Assembly (NCBI GenBank): GCA_039105265.1
Contig: JAPFFF010000015.1
Coordinates: 3,100,001-3,164,000, forward strand
Length of the DNA: 64,000 nucleotides
Source of the DNA: Tritrichomonas musculus
Lineage: Eukaryota > Parabasalia > Tritrichomonadida > Tritrichomonadidae
Direction of reading: 5' to 3'
The notes under the pieces are model-generated. The model was given only the letters and a program-made list of their open reading frames with translations, did not search any database and was not told where the DNA came from. Position 1 is the first letter of the stretch. Every line of letters starts with the position of its first letter. Of this stretch, positions 31,781-42,755 are shown piece after piece. The translations under genes were made by a program, and so were the position numbers.

Positions 31781-33572
31781 TAAGGAAAGTGTAACCATTT
31801 TTTTGTGAATTTTTTTTTAATAAAGCACTCACTTAAAAATTCATGATTTATATAAATTATTTTAATAAAATTTCCAATATATCGAATATACGTTCCCTTA
31901 AGAATGTTTTCTAATTATATATTCTTACATCAACTTATAAATAATACTTACAAAATAGATTAATTGAATATTTTTAGTAATTTTCAGATGCCAATAGTTT
32001 ATATTAAGTATTTATCTTAAATATATTCCATTAAATTCAATTTTTATGAGAAAAAATTTTTGATGATAATTTTTGAAAAAAAGTTTCTTTATGTTTACAT
32101 TCCCTTTTTCGGTATATATTTCATATTTATGATGATTTTAAATCTTTTTATTTATAATTTATTAAATAAAACCATGATTTTAAAATGAATGTTTTATAGG
32201 ATGTCCCACAGAAATAAAATTCAATTTTTTTCAATGATTTCTATTTTAATGTTGTTCAAAATAAGAAAAATCAAATAAATGTAAGCGTTAAAGTTTAAAT
32301 CTACTTATAATTTAGCTGAATGACTGATTCGTGAAAATAATATAATTCTCAATATCTTTGACTTGTAAATATATTTTTTTGTTTTGAAAGGATATACAGC
32401 ATTAGTAACATGATTATATTAGTAATTTGGATTTTTGCGCCACAGTTTTGATTTTCTTTTGTAAAAACAAGATCATCAAGTTGTTTTGATTGAAACAAAA
32501 AAAAGAGTCTATAAATATTCTATTAATCATTATTTTATTTTATTTAATTTTATTAAATTATAAATTGATATATTAATCAAAAATTTGTCGAGTTAAAATT
32601 AAGATATTAGCAAATAAATTTGCTTAATCATTTTTGACCAAATACTAATTCAAAAAAAAGAAAATTTCAATGGCTCAGTACGATAAATTTAAAATTCTTA
32701 ACGTACATTTTGGTTTTTATTCTTTTTATATGAAAACAAGAAGCAATCAAAAGCAAAAAAATCAATTATAGAAATATAATAGATCGAATAGATCCGATAT
32801 TTGGAAATAAAGGATAGTTTGCTAAGCTTATTACTAGAATTCAGATAATCACATACAACTTGGAAAGAAATTTATATTATTAAATTATAGTATCATTATT
32901 TATATACTCCAAAAATTAGGATTTCAAATTTTTAAATTACAAAAAGTTGGTAATTGCTAAAAAGAAATTACCTATTCTATTTAATTTCAAAATATTTACG
33001 ACCTAAACAATAAACTTAAGTTATATTTTTATAAATACTTCATATGTTCACACGATTTTGGTACTAGCTCATCTTCTACTGCAAAAAATGGGGAAAAAAC
33101 CATTGAATAATAATGATTAAAAACAATTTTCAAGAAATTATAATTATTTTTAATAATTACTTTTGATTTTTATCATTTATTTACTATAATATTCTTTCTT
33201 ATGGGTTTTCTTTTCAGAATCTTAAATAAATCATATTAATTTGCAGAAATATATTAAAAATAAAGAGTTTTGCTTTCAGAGGATTATTTTTAAATATAAA
33301 TTTCATTAATAAAAATCAATATTTCAATTAAATTAAGCCAAAAAAAATTTTTTTTTTATTTTGATGAATCATATTCAAAATATTGAAAAATAATTCAATT
33401 TTGAAACAAAAGTTTATTTGTTGCATATATTAAATTTTCTTCGACAAAATAATAATTATATAGTTTATTTAATTTTATATCTTAAAAAATAGTTTATATT
33501 TTTTAAATCAAAATAAATAGATGAATAAATTAATATTGAGGATTTTTTGGTTTTTAAAATTGTTAATACTGT
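31781..33572. other. AT-rich intergenic region, no gene seen
   Basis: No open frame over 60 codons and no RNA gene or array seen across about 1.8 kb. A (TA)n tract lies just upstream at about 31607-31627. Confidence 0.55.
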
Positions 33573-35669
33573 CTAACCTTCTGTAGAGCCAACACTCTTC
33601 AAACGACATTGATAATATGCTGCCTTTTTAGAGGAATGATCTATCGATGAAGCTACTTGGTCAGCAACATTCATACAATTATAAAAAATATTTTTAATGT
33701 CGGGTTCATGTATTTGATACGTGACCATGAAATTATAATATAATGATGTAAGCTTATCAGCATTATCAAAAAGCTTATATGAAGGGAAAAAATCTTCGAT
33801 CCAAGCTTCCAACATAGATAAAATATATATTGGTGGCAAACCTTGATAAGTTTTGTCGGTTTTAATATATTTAAAGTTTTCGTCATCTATGATTTTTGCT
33901 AATGCATAATTAAATGCTTCATAAGCAGCTTCAGCGAAGTACATCTCATCAATGCCTTTAATTTCTTTTTTAATGCTATCTAAATTTTCTATTTTTATAT
34001 TGTAATCAGTGTTATTTAATAAGCTTTTGGTAAATGAAGTGATATCTTCATTGGAACTATGAACATTTAATTGGCCAGAGTCATTAGTTTCATTATCATC
34101 AGAATAATATTCTTCAACTTCTAAAGGAATCGGTACAAATATTGCTGGTTTGCTTTGGATGACGAACCGAACTGGTATTACATGGATTTTGGTTTTTGTT
34201 TTCTGTACAAAAGGCTCCATTTTAGGAGTTGATAAATATAAATAATCACCCTTATTACAATAAGTAAGATTGCACTTTTTGGATAATTGAAAACCAATAG
34301 ATTCCATTACATTTTGTATATTCACTTTTTTCATGGGATAACTGTGATTACAAGTCATTACCATTTTTTTATTGTTTGATGTCCATTGATTAATAAGCAA
34401 ACGAAGATAGGCTTTTCTCTTTTTTTTTGTTTTCGCATCTTTTGGATATTGAACTGCGTATTCTGCTATATAACCAGGTAATTGTCCATATGCATAAAAT
34501 GCAATTTCATCTAAGTTAAATTTATCTAATGATGCATTTATAAGAGATCCAATAATAAATGCACCCATGGCGGGAGATCCTGCGCAAATTTTATTTTTTT
34601 CATCGATTTTCATCGTAGTAAATGTCATTGAATAGCCATTTTCGTCGGAGCTTGTTATTATAAAATGATTATCATGCTTCTCATATTCCGACCAGGATAG
34701 ATCTTTTTTATTGAAATCTTCAAGAATATTTAGAAATTGAGAAATTGTAATATTCAGCTCATCTAATGCCATTTGAATTATATCAGCACCATTTTCAAAT
34801 AATTTATGTATATTTTTATAATTGTTAGGAATTGAAAACATTGATTTGTAGCAATCAAATATCAATTCTAAATAAGTTATTTGCTCAGGAGCAAATTTTG
34901 ATTGGAAATCTATAATTGAGTTTTTTATATCAGTAGCATTCATATTACGGTTACGGAGATAATAAAAAATATTTCTATTTGTTTGAACATAATTACTAAA
35001 CTCTTTTTCTATAGACAAAATTTTGTTATAATTGGTCAAAGAAGGCGATATTTTATTGCCAATTGATGCGAGGAAATAGAGTTCTTTTGATGAAACAGAT
35101 TTATCTCTTTTTTTGATTATATCAGATAGTGTAAAGTAAAAATTTATTTTTTTTATCATCCAATAGCTTTTACAGCTATCATTAAATATATATAGTGAAG
35201 AATGTTCTATATTGTAAAAATTAAAATATATATCTAAAAAATTGAGTCCGCCAATTTTCACTCTATTCCCATTATCATACATATAAAGAAAAATATTTGC
35301 GTCTTTTTTATCTCCTAAAATCTGATTAATCGACATAAACAATTCTTCATTATTTTGAAATTCTGTAAATTCTAATTCATTGTCTTTAGGATCTGAAATA
35401 TATATTTCATCAAGAGTTAGCTGAACTACAACTTTATTATATATTGAAAGAATATTATTATTTCCTTCTTCGTCTGATGTTTTAGCAAATATGCGTATGT
35501 GATCTTCTTTTATCTTGAGGTGCTGCATTGCTAAGCGTTTTATCAATATAGAATAAGATGATAGACTAAATTGAACGTATTTTTTTGAATTGCTTTCATT
35601 GAACGATCCAACATCCTCCGAAGCATAGTCTCCAAGGATTACAAAAATGTAAGTATTATCTTTATTCAT
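33573..35669 (-). CDS. Large protein with legumain-like (peptidase C13 fold) N-terminus
   Basis: 698 residues, ATG start, uninterrupted. The first 170 residues follow the layout of the C13/legumain fold: a first beta strand (YIFVILGD), a region like the legumain segment before the active site (YSILIKRLAMQHLKIKEDHI), and a second strand ending in FLYMYDNG near residues 122-130. A strand ending in NDSCKS follows near 160-166. In legumains the corresponding motifs carry the catalytic His (DHG) and Cys (E/DxC.S). Here the His position is Asn while the Cys is kept, so if the alignment is right the protein is a probable non-enzymatic relative. The remaining 500 residues are unrecognised and include an acidic stretch (EEYYSDDNETNDSGQ). 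No signal peptide is evident. The low-complexity flanks are normal for this genome. Confidence 0.55.
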   Translation of the reverse strand: MNKDNTYIFVILGDYASEDVGSFNESNSKKYVQFSLSSYSILIKRLAMQHLKIKEDHIRIFAKTSDEEGNNNILSIYNKVVVQLTLDEIYISDPKDNELEFTEFQNNEELFMSINQILGDKKDANIFLYMYDNGNRVKIGGLNFLDIYFNFYNIEHSSLYIFNDSCKSYWMIKKINFYFTLSDIIKKRDKSVSSKELYFLASIGNKISPSLTNYNKILSIEKEFSNYVQTNRNIFYYLRNRNMNATDIKNSIIDFQSKFAPEQITYLELIFDCYKSMFSIPNNYKNIHKLFENGADIIQMALDELNITISQFLNILEDFNKKDLSWSEYEKHDNHFIITSSDENGYSMTFTTMKIDEKNKICAGSPAMGAFIIGSLINASLDKFNLDEIAFYAYGQLPGYIAEYAVQYPKDAKTKKKRKAYLRLLINQWTSNNKKMVMTCNHSYPMKKVNIQNVMESIGFQLSKKCNLTYCNKGDYLYLSTPKMEPFVQKTKTKIHVIPVRFVIQSKPAIFVPIPLEVEEYYSDDNETNDSGQLNVHSSNEDITSFTKSLLNNTDYNIKIENLDSIKKEIKGIDEMYFAEAAYEAFNYALAKIIDDENFKYIKTDKTYQGLPPIYILSMLEAWIEDFFPSYKLFDNADKLTSLYYNFMVTYQIHEPDIKNIFYNCMNVADQVASSIDHSSKKAAYYQCRLKSVGSTEG

Positions 35670-35929
35670 TAAACAAAAAACAAATAAAAAAATTTGATGT
35701 TGATTCCAAAAATTTTTTCCTCAAATTTCTCTGACATATTTTATATTTTATCAGAAAAAAAGTTCTTATCTAATTTCTCTGTAAACTTAAATCCAAATGT
35801 CAGCCCATTATTTTTTCTCTCAATTTATTTGACAAAAAAAATATTTATTTCAATTTTAATAAGCTTTATTATTTCTTTTCAAATTAATCTTTAAAATTTT
35901 TGATTTTTCATTAATTGATCAAGGATCAA

Positions 35930-38082
35930 TTCAGTATGCAGGCATTTTCATAAGATTTCGCCAATAACTTAATTCGACTGTGTCTTTTATTGCTTTTGGT
36001 GCCAAATTAAAGGTTCAAAAATTATAATTATTGATAAACAATCTTGCAATTAGAAGTTACACTTGGATTTTTGCCAATACACCATTATACTTCTTTGATT
36101 TTTATGATTTTTGCTTGACATTTCCAGTATTCAGTATAAATATTTCAAAAGCATACTCAACTCGGCAAAATTATTTCAAATAAATGCTCCCCTTCTTGAT
36201 TTACGTCATTTTCAAATAGAATATCCATATATTTTGCCTGTTAATTACACTCTTTTCAGTCGTAGGTCGTCATAGGTCACCAGGTATATACTACTATAAT
36301 TAATGGTTAAAAATTTGATCCATCCATCCATATTGTACCAATTAATAATGCTCTCTTAGTGCTCCTGCATCAATTAGTACAAAAACTGATTGCTTTTTAA
36401 TGTCAACAAAGTCAATGAAACTACTCTCATCTGCATCAAAACAAAATTCTGGTGGAATATTCAAAATTTCTAATAAACTATTTAATTTTGGGAAAATGCA
36501 TTCTAGCCCCATTTTTCATATCACATTTCTTTTTGGGGCTAAATGATTTTTAGTTTATTTTTTTAATGAAAGTTGTATTTTAGCCCCCAAATTTTTTTAT
36601 TCATAAGTATTTTTCATTCCATAGACTTATCATTTCACAAGTATTTCCCAAAATATTTTTTTTGTTGCTCATATATGCATATTACTAAATAAATAAATAG
36701 AATTGATTGAAAATATAAAAAGATATTATTATTTATCTCTATTTATTGGTAAAAAAGGGCATTTAATCTCTTGAATTTGATAGAAATAAAATGATTAAAG
36801 GTTTTATTCATAATATTTTCTCTATATATAATGTTTAGTTTAATTAAAGATTATATATTCTAAAATTTTTTTGCGTTTTTGGTTATATATGTGTAATTAT
36901 TTTCGAATATCGTTTATTATTTTATTCACCAAAGAATTTCTCTATTTTTAATCATTTTTGTTGTTCATGAAAAAAAACTAAACGACTTTATTTTGTTTTT
37001 ACTAAACGATTTTTTATATTATTTTGATAGTTTATATGGTCAGAGTATTTTCAAAAAGTTTCTATAACAACCTAATATTCTCACAAAAATTTTGGTAATA
37101 AGTGAAACATACTAATTCTTATTTTGGATCAATTTAATTAAATTATTTAACGCAGCAGCATTTTCTTTTTGCCCAAAATGATCTTAAACTTAAACCAAAC
37201 ATTAATCTTTCATATTTTTATAATGAATATGAAATTTAATAATTTATTCATGTTAATATTAACCCCAGCCTAATGGCTTTTCTTGTGATATTTTATAATT
37301 TCCAGTATGAGTTAATGATTCTTTACCTTTTTATTCTATCTATCATTAAATTGTTTATCGTAATAAGATAATCATCAAGAATTATTGATGTTTTTTTAGA
37401 ATTCTTCGTTTTATTTTTAGGGGGCTAAAAAAAGTTCCCCTTTAATTTTTTATAATAATTCTGAATTTCTTCTATTGAAACATCGGATTGAATTGGGTCC
37501 ATTATTGGCACATTTATCTTTTTGACCGTTTTTGAATTTTAGATAATTCTGTATAAATTATCTTTTTTAATAAAAAAATTTAATTCATTATATATCATAT
37601 CAATTAAAGTATCTAACAAAGGTGATTTTTTTTCCTCATAAAGAATTTTAATTTTTTGAACTAATTGTTCAAATTCCTCGTTTGTAAAAGTTTTTGGGCG
37701 ACCTGGAAATGGTCTTCGTTGAACATTAATCCTTTTTTATATGAGGCAATTGACCCTTTGTTTAATCCAAACAATTTTCCTATGGTCATTGGTCCTACAG
37801 TTTCGTTTGAAATCAATTTTATGGTAACTTCAAATTGTTCTTTGTATGCTAATTTTGTATCAAAGTTTGTGTTAAATTTTTTTTAGTATATTCTGGAAGT
37901 TTATCAAAACCTTTTTGAATAAAACTTGATATTGGTTGCTTCTTAATAACTTTTTTTCTAGGATTTTGGTCTTCTTCATTTTTTTCTTCTATATTTACCA
38001 ATTATAATATTCCATCTTCACTATCATCACTGTCTGGCATAAAAGCTTCATCATTAAGATTTTCATTCTTATTTGTATTCAT
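35930..38082 (-). mobile_element. Degenerate mariner-like DNA transposon relic
   Basis: Minus-strand pieces read in order like a Tc1/mariner-type transposase: MNTNKNENLN at 38082; a helix-turn-helix region with RPFPGRPKTFTNEEFEQLV near 37.68 kb; SDVSIEEIQNYYKKL near 37.46 kb; then NIPPEFCFDADESSF near 36.44 kb, the catalytic D-x-D-E-S region; and a weak tail to about 35.93 kb. Several stops and phase changes mean it is inactive. It is split by a 920-bp insertion (36506-37425). Terminal repeats of the host element were not identified, so both ends are approximate. Confidence 0.6.
36506..37425. mobile_element. 920-bp non-autonomous element inserted in the mariner relic
   Basis: The transposase relic is interrupted exactly between two TA dinucleotides (36504-36505 and 37426-37427). 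The inserted DNA begins GCCCC and ends GGGGGC, with related T/A-rich bases next to them. That is the pattern of a mariner-type MITE with a TA target duplication. It has no coding capacity. An internal GGGGCTAAAT and TAGCCCCCAAAT suggest further internal inverted copies. Confidence 0.55.
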
Positions 38083-38652
38083 ATTTTTTGGATTTAATAT
38101 AAGCTTTTCTTTTTATTTCTACAATCTTTTGAAAAATAAATATAAGATAAATGCTGGCTATAGTAGATCTTAGTAGATTTATGGTATTATGGAATAAATG
38201 CTTAGACAAATCCAGTTGGATAGGAAGTTAAGATATGATATGTTACAACTAATCTCAAGATGAGCTAGTTATATAAATTAGTGAAGAAGTGAATTGACAA
38301 TGTGTTTACTATGTATTTTTTTATTCTATATAAATGATAGAACTAACAGAACTATTCCCTACAAATGATATGAATAAGTTGAAGTATGAACTCTCTCAAT
38401 TGATAGACCTGCTATGGAAATAACAGTTATCATCGACAATGTTTTTGCTAACTTTTTGATATCAGTTAGCGAGATCTCGAAATTTCAAACAGATTTATCT
38501 TTTTTTATAATAAGGATTTGTGATTTTAAAATATTTTAAAATAAATAATATAGTATATTGATGTTCATTTTAAGATAAAAATATATATACATATATATTT
38601 TATGAATTATATTTAGATAATTATCTGGGATTAAATATTCATATAATACTAG
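38083..38652. other. Intergenic between two transposon relics
   Basis: No coding sequence, RNA gene or array recognised in this AT-rich stretch. Confidence 0.45.
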
Positions 38653-39984
38653 ATGTTTTTTTCCAGTCCAAAACCGAAAATTTATTATCAAATCTTCCCT
38701 GAAAATCAAATTCCATGGAATTATACAATCTTGCCATCATTTCTTAACGAACTTATATATTTTACCAAAAATCCACAGAATTCATGCATTTTGTCCAATA
38801 AAAAACAAAAAGAAAATGAAATAATTGAATTTAGATTCATGCATAAATCAAGGAGGGATTACAAAATTCAAATCCAAATTAATAAAAACAATTCAATTTC
38901 CGTGTTCACAACTTTAAATTTTCTCAAATGTGGCTTGTGGGAAAGATTAACTATCAATTTGAAATCAAATCAAAGAAAAGGGGAAAAATTTAGCAAAAAA
39001 GAAAAAGAAAAAACGCATATCTATTATCAAATTTCTTTTAATCCAATTAAAAATAGCACAAAAAGTCTTTTTGATCATAATCCACTAAAATTTCATTTAT
39101 TGGGCGATTTTTCTTTTGTTTTCGATTTTTTTGCTAGAAAAATATCATTGATTCAAAAGAATTCGGATGAAGATACATGTCCAATTCGCGAATATCGTGA
39201 ATTATTTGTTAATATAAAATCAAATTGTATTAGAGATATAGAATCGTTAAAAAAAAATTAAAGGTTATTTATTATTAAATATTCTAAGGAAAACAAAGCA
39301 GAAAAAAAGACGCAAATTACATATGAAGATTCATAAAATTATATAATTAATGGGTTATTTGATGCCAACCGCTCAATCATTGTACTTTAATAATCTTGAA
39401 AAAATAAATGGAGCTTTACTTGATACTACTTTCAGTTTAATGCCTAATTATAAAATATCAATAACAATGATCAGTTCTTTCAACTTAGGAATACCTTTAA
39501 GATTCAGTTTTGGAGAAAATGAAACAAAAGAATTATATGATATTTTTTATACAACCTTAAGAATAAAAACTGGAGTCGACTTATCTGAGGTTCCAGCTGA
39601 AAGTGATTTAGGTTCAGCATTGAATGAATTTTGTAATGATTATGGAATAATTCATTTTTTTGTTTGAGGCATTTCCTCTGCAGTTTAAAAACAAAGCCAC
39701 TTTCATATGAAATCAGTTTGCTCGTTAAAAGTTGTTCACAAAAAGATTTAAATCAAGCAAAAAGCATTATAACAAAAAAATTAAAAAAAATAAATGATTT
39801 TAAATATAAGAAGTTAATTAGAAAATATTTGAATAAAATTGGAATCGATTATGACAAAAACTATAATCTTTATGTTAAAGACGAAGTAAGCTGGCAGCTT
39901 ACATTTTTCTTAATAATATACAAAATAAATCATTTAATATTACATTCACTATACATATATATTAATGATTACCTAAAATATTAA
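38653..39984 (+). pseudogene. MULE-like transposase relic in three frame pieces
   Basis: Three plus-strand open pieces (38653-39261, 39350-39667, 39664-39984) appear to be one broken gene. The first, 202 residues, is a basic Cys/Trp-containing domain (SCILSNKKQK, FLKCGLWERL) such as precedes MULE catalytic domains. The second carries NGALLDTTFSLMP and then PAESDLGSALNEFCNDYGII. These resemble the first and second acidic motifs of MULE transposases (D-x-T-F and D-x-x-x-A). The third begins LRHFLCSLKTKPL, as in the Cys-x-x-His-like segment after the second Asp, and is joined to the second by a frameshift. Stops and shifts separate the pieces. The family is inferred from motif order only. It ends about 250 bp from the Polinton fossil. 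Confidence 0.5.
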
Positions 39985-40229
39985 AATATATAGGGAATAA
40001 TCAGGAATATATATAGATATAACAATTTACTAATTCTTATTACAATCTTTATCAAATTTTTTATTTTATTACTATCAACTAATGTTAAAATAAATCTACA
40101 ACATTTTCTCTTTAATTTTTTATATCTATACCATTAGTAGTATACGTTAGGCTGTGCGCCCTTAACGGTCGCCCAGACCTAACTGCGCCGACCGATATCA
40201 CTAGGGAACTTTGAACAAAAAAAACATAA
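39985..40229. other. Junction region with GC-rich hairpin-forming segment
   Basis: Contains a G+C-rich stretch (about 40146-40208) unlike its surroundings. TTAGGCTGTGCGCCC and GGTCGCCCAGACCTAA face each other as imperfect inverted copies, followed by CACTAGGGAACTTTG. It lies just outside the last Polinton gene and may be a terminus, a MITE or a structured element. Confidence 0.5.
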
Positions 40230-40241
40230 CCATTTTAAAGT

Positions 40242-42755
40242 TTATGCTATATCCAATAGGGTAGCATATGGTGTTCTTGTAAATATTTCACATTTTGGAT
40301 TTTCAGAATTTGAAATTCCATTTTTGAAAAATGAACTGTTGAAAACTATTGATTGAGCAATAGAAATAACATTGAAAGTTGTTTTGTCTAACGGAAAACG
40401 TATATTATTTAAATAAATTTCTGTTGGTTCACATTGATATTCCGATGAAGGCGAATTTGCAGAATTAAATGAAACATTGACTTTGATTTCTTTCTGAGTC
40501 ACAATATTATTTTTAGTTTCAGGATAAGAAAGATAAATTGTTGCTTCATAATTGTCAAGTGCTTTTTCTAAATTATATCGAATTATTCCTTCAGATTTGT
40601 TATCAAAGGTATAATTAACTTTTGCCAGTTTTATCAAATTATTCATATCTGGTATGTCATCTTTTAATGCATATATGGATAAATCTGGATCTGATTTGCC
40701 TTCGAAAGCAGCTATCCTAGCTTCAAAAGCGGCTATCGTAGCCTTTAATGTGGTATTTTCAGCCTCCAATGTCTCAATTCTGCCTTTGAGCACATCTAAA
40801 GCCTCATTTGTTTCATCAACAGTAGGATAAGTATTCATTATTTTTGCTATGTTTTCATCGTTTGTATGTGAGTTTTCTTCTATTTGATCAATCTTTTTAT
40901 TAAGCGCATCAATGTCACTCATATATGCTATATCATTTACAGAATATTTCATACTTCTTATCGCTGTGTTCTCTTTGATGCTGATTGCACTAATTCTATG
41001 TCTCTTTGGGTTATCAATAATTATAGTTTTGTCTTGGAGAGATGCAGTTGGAAAGTTCTCTGTGCCCTCATAGTTCGATATCTCTCCATTTGATATATGA
41101 ATTATTGGATAACTCTCTTCATAGTCTATATCATTATATTCGCTTACTTTCATGATCATAATCCTGACTTTGATAATTCCTTCACTTATTATATCCTCAG
41201 CTTCTAAATGTATTTTGCCATCAATTAATTTGCCATTAATGTCAATTGTATCGTCTCTTTTCAAATCACTTTTTGAAATAAAATCATTATTTTCAAATTC
41301 ATTGGCTATTTCATCCACCTTTAAGGCCAATAATTTGAAAATAGGTTTCAATGTTTCTCTGAATTGATTACATAATTCATAAGAGGCTGAAACCGATAAA
41401 CTATATTCTTCTGGATTATGATCTTCTTCAGTATAAGGGATATCGTCTAAATTTGTATATTCTGAATTACTCCAATTAATAACAGGTGAAATATCGGTGG
41501 TTATGCTCCTTAGTTCCATTCCAGGCCATACTCTCATAACTTGCCAATATGGTTGACCTGCAACTCTTAATCTCATTTGTAAACCTCTGAAAAAGCTAGA
41601 AAAAGCTGCTTTTAAAATTTGGATACCATGTGGAAAAAGTTGCATGCCGATAGATGCTGCACTCCCTACTGTGCCTGCTATACCAAAAGCTAGGGCTGTA
41701 TATGAGACAATTCTTAAATGCTTAACGTCATTCTCTAAATGTTGAGTTATGTTTTTGACTTGAACCATTTCTGAATCAAGTACGTTAACTCTATGACTCA
41801 TTTCATTCAAATCGTACGATACGACATCCAAATTATTTGTCACTAAATTTAAATCACTTCTCATCGTCGTGATGTTATCGGCGGTTATGATTTTAGAACT
41901 TGTGATATTATAATCTGTATAAAGTGTGGTTGCTGCATTTGGATTTGGTGTTATTTCATAAAATTGTTGCTGAATAATATATTTGAAAGGATTCATAATT
42001 CCATCCCAATTGACCTCATCTACTGGATCCACCAAATCCTTTTTCAGATATAATTCAATATTTCTATGACTTGCATCAATTTTTGAATCTTCATAACGAT
42101 AAGAGATTTTTTCAATTGTATCGAGAACACCGATAGTATCGCAATAAGCTGTATCGTTCCTTTCAACATGGTGAACTCCCTCAAGGCGAAATGACATTCG
42201 ATTTGCTATATCTGAATTTGGTGAATAGATATCCAAGAAAATTTCCTCAATGTTTTTCACCTCAAAAGTTCGTTTCGAATAATTATATATTAATATTTCA
42301 ATTGCATAAAGATCATAGCCTTCAACTGAATGACTGAAATTTGTGTTTCCCCAATCAACACCTATTTCATTTCCATTTTTCAAAGTGCCATCATTAAATT
42401 TCACTTTCAATTCAATTTTGCCATCTTTTTCCCATCCTTCTCCTCTAACAGGTCTTCTGATAAATGCTTGCATTAAATTCTTTTCATTAACATTTGTATA
42501 CCATATATTATCAGTAAAGAATTTTTTATTCCAGTCATCATTCTTCATCATAACACATGCACCAATAGCATCATAAGCATCTTTTTTTGCTCTTGTATTG
42601 CATTTATTTATTATTTTTCCATTTGATTTGCCTTGGATATTTTTGCCATCCCATTTAGTTCCATCCCATATTAAGTCCCATTTATTTCCAAAACAATATT
42701 CTTTGAATTTTAAATTGTAAATGCGGTGGTATTGTATAATCTGAGGGTACTTCAA
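40242..42755 (-). CDS. Polinton large structural protein (coiled-coil, putative fibre or membrane protein)
   Basis: Open frame of up to about 837 residues in the Polinton block, overlapping its upstream neighbour by about 70 bases. The N-terminal third is Trp-rich and beta-like (KWDLIWDGTKWDGKN). A coiled coil lies around residues 290-345 (Asn/Leu/Val heptads). A Gly/Ala-rich hydrophobic segment follows at about 348-375 (YTALAFGIAGTVGSAASIGM), possibly membrane-inserted. A second coiled coil (about 625-680, LEAENTTLKATIAAFEARIA) precedes a beta-rich C-terminus. Trichomonad Mavericks carry large proteins of this kind of unproven role; a fibre or entry function is a guess. Confidence 0.65.
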   Translation of the reverse strand: MKYPQIIQYHRIYNLKFKEYCFGNKWDLIWDGTKWDGKNIQGKSNGKIINKCNTRAKKDAYDAIGACVMMKNDDWNKKFFTDNIWYTNVNEKNLMQAFIRRPVRGEGWEKDGKIELKVKFNDGTLKNGNEIGVDWGNTNFSHSVEGYDLYAIEILIYNYSKRTFEVKNIEEIFLDIYSPNSDIANRMSFRLEGVHHVERNDTAYCDTIGVLDTIEKISYRYEDSKIDASHRNIELYLKKDLVDPVDEVNWDGIMNPFKYIIQQQFYEITPNPNAATTLYTDYNITSSKIITADNITTMRSDLNLVTNNLDVVSYDLNEMSHRVNVLDSEMVQVKNITQHLENDVKHLRIVSYTALAFGIAGTVGSAASIGMQLFPHGIQILKAAFSSFFRGLQMRLRVAGQPYWQVMRVWPGMELRSITTDISPVINWSNSEYTNLDDIPYTEEDHNPEEYSLSVSASYELCNQFRETLKPIFKLLALKVDEIANEFENNDFISKSDLKRDDTIDINGKLIDGKIHLEAEDIISEGIIKVRIMIMKVSEYNDIDYEESYPIIHISNGEISNYEGTENFPTASLQDKTIIIDNPKRHRISAISIKENTAIRSMKYSVNDIAYMSDIDALNKKIDQIEENSHTNDENIAKIMNTYPTVDETNEALDVLKGRIETLEAENTTLKATIAAFEARIAAFEGKSDPDLSIYALKDDIPDMNNLIKLAKVNYTFDNKSEGIIRYNLEKALDNYEATIYLSYPETKNNIVTQKEIKVNVSFNSANSPSSEYQCEPTEIYLNNIRFPLDKTTFNVISIAQSIVFNSSFFKNGISNSENPKCEIFTRTPYATLLDIA

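Noticed and set aside
31568-31783. Small gene with YDNGKVH heptads
   Set aside because: A short frame made of a TA microsatellite and a 21-bp minisatellite; no start context or family.
40141-40210. tRNA-like or rRNA fragment in the GC-rich island
   Set aside because: No T-arm TTCGA, no acceptor stem and no match to conserved rRNA segments that I could recognise.
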